From Desulfovibrionaceae bacterium (GTDB taxonomy: Bacteria > Desulfobacterota > Desulfovibrionia > Desulfovibrionales > Desulfovibrionaceae): 48,765 nt of DNA. Location of the stretch: the NCBI GenBank assembly GCA_017454105.1, contig JAFTDR010000155.1, positions 1 to 48,765 of the forward strand, given 5' to 3'. Each line of letters starts with the position of its first letter. The stretch's first letter is position 1. The position numbers and the translations under genes were made by a program. The notes under the pieces are model-generated. The model worked only from the letters and a program-made list of their open reading frames with translations, made no database searches and was not told where the DNA came from. Shown here in pieces: positions 45,050 through 48,765 of the stretch.

Positions 45050-45356
45050 AACTTTTTTTCTTTATCCTCATCATAGTTTTCTTACATACTTTATGTTATT
45101 ATTCCTAATAGGTGAACTATATTTTTCAATTACTTGTTAGATAATAAACCATGGGGCGGTTATTATACTCATTAAAAATTTTAGAATGTTTATAAGCACA
45201 AAATAAATTATTTACTTTATAAATAAATTTTATTTGTAAAATCAATGAAATTCTTATTTATATTAGTCTATTGTTAGTATATGTTAATAATTTATTAATT
45301 TTTTATAGAGATTAAAGCGGGTTAGTCTCTAAATGACGATGTGTATTTAGTTTAAA
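45050..45356. other. Strongly AT-rich leader region before the ATPase pseudogene
   Basis: About 300 bases of very AT-rich sequence with many TAAATTTAT-type runs and no gene. It could hold promoters, but the composition makes any match meaningless. Confidence 0.5.
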
Positions 45357-47079
45357 ATGCAAAATAATTATGGGTATAATTTTATGAAAAATTTGCCTAT
45401 AGGAACTCAAAATTTTGAGATAATTCGTGAAGAGAATAATTTGTATATTGATAAAACAAGACATATCATAGAACTTATAACAACCGGCCGAAAATATTTT
45501 ATAGCTCGACCACAACAATTTGGTAAATCTGTACTGCTTTCAACGATAGATGCTATCTTTAGTAAAAGATTTGATCTTTTTAAGGGAACATTCGCTGAAG
45601 GATATGTAAAAAATGTATTAATACCCCATTTCCAGTATTAACATTTGATATGTCAAATGTTGTCCTAACAAAAGAAAAGATTGTTCTTGACATACTGCAA
45701 AATAAAATAAGTAACTTATCTAATGATTTCGTGATAAAATTAATACTGACAAACTTAATTTCTAGACTAGAAAATTTAATAGTTGGTATATACAAAAAAT
45801 TGGGAAAAATAGTTGTACTTATTGATGATTATGATCGAGAGATTTTTAGAAATAAGATTATTGACGATGTTTTATACGAACTTGAATCTTTTTATAACGT
45901 GTTGATAAGAAATGATAAATATATAAAATTTTTTATGGTCACAGGACAACTAAAAATTAATGAAACAGGTTTATATAATGCATTGAATTCACTACAAGAT
46001 ATCTCTGATAGTAAGAAGTTTGGTGCAATTACAGGGTTTACACAAGAAGAGTTAGAGGATTCGCTTGGTGAATGGATTTCATTTACCGCGTCAGAGATGA
46101 ATATTGCCCCAAGCAGTTTACTAGATAAAATAAGAAAAAAGTATGGTGGATATTGTTTTGATGGAAAAACAATGGTCTATAATCCCCATGCAGTTCTTAC
46201 TTGTTTATGGAGTCAGAAGCTTGTTGATTGTCCATCGAAAGTAAAAAAGTCAACAGAGATAAAGGCAAATAATCAAAAGTTACTGCATACACCAAATTAT
46301 AGTATAATTAATCCTGGAGATAAGTCATTTTTAAAGAATCGCAATAATGAAATATATGTTGATAAGACGGGGTTACTTATTTATACAAACACGGTTATTG
46401 ACAAGGACGATAAGTATATATGTTTTAGCAAACCAAGGAGATTTGGTAAAACCTTCTTGGCCAACATGATTGCTGCGTATTGTGATCTTGAGGGTAAGGC
46501 AAAAGAATCTTTTGCTGAACTAAAGATTAGCAAACACGATTCATTTAACTCTTTCGCCAACAAGTATATTGTTATAAAATTAAATATTAGAAAATATTTA
46601 TCCAGGGATAGAGATGATAATGAGTTTATTTTTAATATTAAGAATAATATTGTAACAAGACTTGCTGAAAAATATAAAATAAGTAGTGAGTTTGATGACG
46701 TAAACACAATCATGCAAAGAGTTCATGATAAAACGAAATTGCAATTTGTGATAGTTATCGACGAGTGGGACTGTTTGTTTAGAGTTTTTAAAAATAAAAT
46801 CGATTTACAGGAACAATACATAGATTTTTTAGAATCATGGTTGAAAGACTGGGATTATATTGCTTTGGTCTATATGACAGGTATTTTGCCGATTAAGAAA
46901 TATGGTATACATTAAGCTCTAAATATGTTCAAAGAATTCACAATGATTTCGGCAGGTCATCTTTCTGAATTTGTAGGCTTTACAGAGTCTGAAGTCCAAT
47001 TTCTTTGTGAGAGGTATAAAACTGATTTTTTACTCTGTAAACGTTGGTACGATGGTTATCAAACTGATAGAGTGAATTG
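45357..47079 (+). pseudogene. Decayed AAA-ATPase-like (DUF1703-type) gene with two ATPase modules
   Basis: AT-rich gene of the 'AAA-ATPase-like / PD-(D/E)XK nuclease' family. Module 1 (45384-about 46240) starts MKNLPIGTQNFEIIREENNL with a Walker-type RPQQFGKS and later ITGFTQEELEDSL. Module 2 (from about 46300) reads IYVDKTGLLIYTN, CFSKPRRFGKTFLANMIAAY and FVIVIDEWDCLFR. It is broken three times: a frameshift at about 45620-45632 (FPVLTFDMSNV continues in another frame), an in-frame TAA at 46913 where a sense codon is expected (GIH-stop-ALNMFKEFTMISAGHLSEF), and an end at a family-2 element at 47080 after RWYDGYQT. The C-terminal nuclease domain is missing. Confidence 0.8.
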
Positions 47080-47081
47080 TA

Positions 47082-47221
47082 TCCGCTCACGGCTCAACGG
47101 TACTTGCGTGTTTTAAATCTCATTGAACCGTAACAACGTCAATTAATTTTCGCTTTCTATCGCCTGAGAAATAGCATAAAATCGTCTGAAATGCGCGATT
47201 TCATCGTACCCCGTGAGTGGA
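47082..47221 (+). mobile_element. Family-2 miniature element (copy F1)
   Basis: A 140-base element between TA dinucleotides. Ends TCCGCTCACGG and CCGTGAGTGGA are inverted repeats with one mismatch. It closes the ATPase pseudogene. It carries the intact TA site into which element E is inserted in copy F3. Confidence 0.78.
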
Positions 47222-47223
47222 TA

Positions 47224-47516
47224 GTGGGGATATGAATGTCCATATAAAAGTAACCTTTTGTGCCGTAACAGCCGTCGGCAGAAAAAACAGCAGGAGAGCG
47301 ACCTCGATGAAAGATCGCTCTCCTGCTGCTTTTGATTATTTGGATCTGGAGCGTCACTCATAGGCAGAGTGCGCGAAATTTTTTTTCTTGATTTTTTCCG
47401 TGTCTACGTATAGAGTACAACAAATTTTTTTTAGCTTTTTTCTAGATCGTGCTTGTTCGTATAAACAGCATAAGGCATCTCCCATATCCCGCAAAGATCA
47501 AAGAGATGCCTTATTA
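47224..47516. other. Region with hairpins between miniature elements
   Basis: No gene supported; open frames here are composed of element sequence. It holds a 14-bp hairpin (47288-47328) and a 10-bp inverted pair (AAGGCATCTC at 47472-47481 and its complement at 47503-47512). Confidence 0.5.
47288..47328 (-). terminator. Strong hairpin, minus-strand terminator form
   Basis: A perfect 14-bp stem (47288-47301 with 47315-47328) and 13-base loop. On the minus strand it is followed by TTTTTTC, a good terminator; on the plus strand only by CTTTTG. No intact gene uses it now. Confidence 0.6.
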
Positions 47517-47616
47517 TACTGCGGTCAGAAAAAAAAGTTGCCACTTGAAGCTGAAAATACCAGACTCTGCGCTGACTCCTTTTCGCAAACATGTTCGTTT
47601 GTTTCTGGCTGGAGTA
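47517..47616 (+). mobile_element. Family-1 miniature element (copy C)
   Basis: A 100-base element flanked by TA. Left end TACTGCGGTCAGAAAAAAAA and right end TTTGTTTCTGGCTGGAGTA match copy B, with identical length and about 85% similarity by eye. Confidence 0.78.
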
Positions 47617-47755
47617 TACAAATGCATGAACAATACCTACTCCACTACACAAGCACAGGAGTGACCGCGCACTTGTATTGTAGAAAAAGTTTTTCAACCA
47701 TACGCAAACACTCCGAAATTGTCAAGAGAAGGCCCGATTAAACAGGGATTCTAAC

Positions 47756-47887
47756 GTGATTGACAATCTCAAAGAACGCTTTAACGTGACAACAGGGCAA
47801 GTGTACGCTACACTGTATTCCGCTCATATTGGCATTGAGAAGCAAAAGATAGGTTACATGAGTTGTCGTCTTTTTCTGGCACACTGA
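47756..47887 (+). pseudogene. Short unidentified coding remnant
   Basis: A GTG start gives 43 residues, MIDNLKERFNVTTGQVYATL and onward, with normal protein composition. The frame is open another 24 codons upstream without a start. AGGG lies about nine bases before the GTG. Not recognised; may be a fragment of a mobile-element gene. Confidence 0.25.
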
Positions 47888-48004
47888 CCGATTGGCTTTA
47901 CAGAGTTAAGGATCAGCAGTTTGCTTCTTCAGTATTTTCTGTTTGATCTCCCACAGCGCTCTGCGTATGCCAAAGGGAAAGCGCTAGGTGTAATCCAGAC
48001 GAGA

Positions 48005-48135
48005 GAGCATATCTCCCGCCTCAAATCCCCTGCTTTCCTGTACGTCAAGAGAGAGATACGGCCAAATGATGCGATCTCCCGCGTAAAAATCCCCGCTTTT
48101 AACCTGTATTTCACCTGCTTTCTGGGCGCCAAGGG
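48005..48135 (+). repeat. Two degenerate copies of a ~65-base unit
   Basis: ATCTCCCGCCTCAAATCCCC at about 48010 and ATCTCCCGCGTAAAAATCCC at about 48074 start two similar stretches that also share TGCTTT/CGCTTTT and CCTGTA. Translated they give ISRLKSPAF and ISRVKIPAF. Too degenerate for CRISPR. Confidence 0.4.
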
Positions 48136-48167
48136 CATAAGACCAGATAAATGCCCGGGAATTTAGG

Positions 48168-48190
48168 CTTATTCGTGGATAGGCTCTTAG
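48168..48190 (+). repeat. Left copy of a 23-bp inverted repeat
   Basis: Reads CTTATTCGTGGATAGGCTC then TTAG. Its exact reverse complement lies at 48686-48708. The GAGCCTATCCACGAATAAG form recalls IS5-group ends, which I cannot confirm. Confidence 0.65.
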
Positions 48191-48231
48191 GCTTATTAAA
48201 ATGTAAAATTCTAACTTTTTTGGAGTATCGT

Positions 48232-48441
48232 ATGCCAGTATGTCCAAGATGTGGATTTTCAACGGGTAAACTGTTCAAATGCGATAAATGTGGCGATGTA
48301 CGTTGCAATGGTGGTACGACTAGAGGAGATGGTAGTGCTGGAGCTTGTGGATCAAGTCATGCACCTGGAGGTAGACCTCAACCTGCAGGAAACAATAAAA
48401 CATGCTATGTGTGTAAAAAAGGCAAATATCATCAAATATAA
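48232..48441 (+). CDS. Small double zinc-ribbon protein
   Basis: A 69-residue protein with eight cysteines: CPRC at 4-7, CDKCGDVRC, GACG, and a final CYVC. It reads as two zinc ribbons joined by a Gly/Ser-rich stretch (GGTTRGDGSAGACGSSHAPG). ATG 48232 has GGAG eight bases upstream; the frame is open from 48151. The function is not known; nucleic-acid binding or a structural role is possible. It lies between two arms of a 23-bp inverted repeat. The intact frame, in a decayed region, suggests selection or recent arrival. Confidence 0.7.
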   Translation: MPVCPRCGFSTGKLFKCDKCGDVRCNGGTTRGDGSAGACGSSHAPGGRPQPAGNNKTCYVCKKGKYHQI

Positions 48442-48501
48442 CTTTTTTATCTACATAAGTATGAAAAGTGTCTGGGAAGTGCCTTCTTGGCACTATGTGT
48501 A

Positions 48502-48638
48502 TCCGCTCACAGGTCAACGGTATTATGCGAGTTTTAAACCGAATTGCCCCCTGACAACGTCAAAAAAGTCCGCATTCTTCCGTCTGAGAAGTAGCAGAAG
48601 ATCCTCTAAAAGGTGCATTCCACTGTCCCCCTTGTAAA
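48502..48638 (+). mobile_element. Family-2 miniature element (copy F2, diverged)
   Basis: Starts TCCGCTCACAGGTCAACGG after TA and follows copy F1 along its length (GTTTTAAA, CTGACAACGTCAA, CGTCTGAGAA). The right terminal repeat is degraded (CCCCCTTGTAAACG). Confidence 0.65.
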
Positions 48639-48685
48639 CGCGTTCAAAGACTATTTTTCGACTCTTTTTTTTTGTCTTTGAGCTT

Positions 48686-48708
48686 CTAAGAGCCTATCCA
48701 CGAATAAG
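48686..48708 (+). repeat. Right copy of the 23-bp inverted repeat
   Basis: CTAAGAGCCTATCCACGAAT with AAG, the exact complement of 48168-48190. It may be the left end of an insertion sequence that continues past the window end. Confidence 0.6.
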
Positions 48709-48765
48709 GGACAAGATGGACATGCTTAGACTTTTTATCGATTTTTCCGTATATGTGCCTCAACA

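Noticed and set aside
47143..47361. Minus-strand open frames near the hairpin
   Set aside because: They are composed of family-2 element sequence and the hairpin arms, with no ribosome site.
47388..47741. Plus-strand frame of 117 codons
   Set aside because: It spans family-1 copy C; composition is that of the element and AT-rich flanks.
48005..48135. CRISPR array
   Set aside because: Only two degenerate units with no constant spacer length and no cas genes.

Overview
This window looks like the chromosome of a Gram-negative, flagellated deltaproteobacterium of the Desulfovibrionaceae type. The evidence is the translation/RNA-decay gene order rimP-nusA-ylxR-infB-ylxP-nrnA-truB-rpsO-pnp with a DHH phosphoesterase in the middle, the flhB-flhA pair, Kdo (lipopolysaccharide) genes, and a large SrfA/SrfB/SrfC-type cluster. 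The taxon is an inference from gene order and sequence style; no search was run. Base composition is moderately GC-rich up to about 43.6 kb. It becomes mixed after that and strongly AT-rich from about 45.05 to 47.08 kb.

Layout. (1) 0.2-4.0 kb, minus strand: a flavodoxin-like NAD(P)H:FMN reductase and a large hybrid sensor kinase with two receivers. (2) 4.7-7.9 kb: flhB and flhA, flagellar export-gate genes, closed by a terminator-like hairpin. (3) 7.9-9.6 kb: a cytosolic cyclophilin (minus) divergent from mutY. (4) 9.6-20.3 kb: a promoter-terminator cassette, then rimP through pnp; rbfA is absent from its usual place. (5) 20.3-22.8 kb: an unknown protein, an NfeD-like protein and a stomatin/SPFH protein. 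(6) 23.0-39.5 kb: a one-strand block built around SrfB (actin/Hsp70-fold ATPase motifs) and SrfC (P-loop GTPase-like). It also carries a glycine-zipper lipoprotein, two proteins sharing an SrfA-like C-terminal domain, a membrane adaptor, a secreted von Willebrand A protein, a LolD/LolE-like ABC pair and an exported sulfatase-modifying-factor-fold protein without active-site cysteines. (7) 39.6-43.4 kb: a complete CMP-Kdo pathway as three genes: kdsA, a fused kdsB-kdsC, and kdsD. (8) 43.49 kb: tRNA-Ser(GCU) with its own promoter and terminator. (9) 43.6-48.8 kb: an accessory region of small non-autonomous transposon-like elements, a decayed AAA-ATPase-like gene, a small zinc-ribbon gene and gene remnants.

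The most interesting parts are the Srf-centred block and the two families of miniature inverted-repeat elements. The block reads as an envelope-spanning NTP-driven machine: two cytoplasmic NTPases, membrane adaptors, periplasmic domains, a lipoprotein and an ABC pair. For the miniature elements, one member is inserted at a TA dinucleotide inside a copy of the other family. Another copy in the same window preserves the empty site, so the duplicated TA can be read directly.

The Kdo genes also stand out: ribulose-5-phosphate goes to CMP-Kdo through KdsD, KdsA, KdsC and KdsB, with the last two enzymes in one polypeptide. Two miniature elements sit between kdsBC and kdsD.
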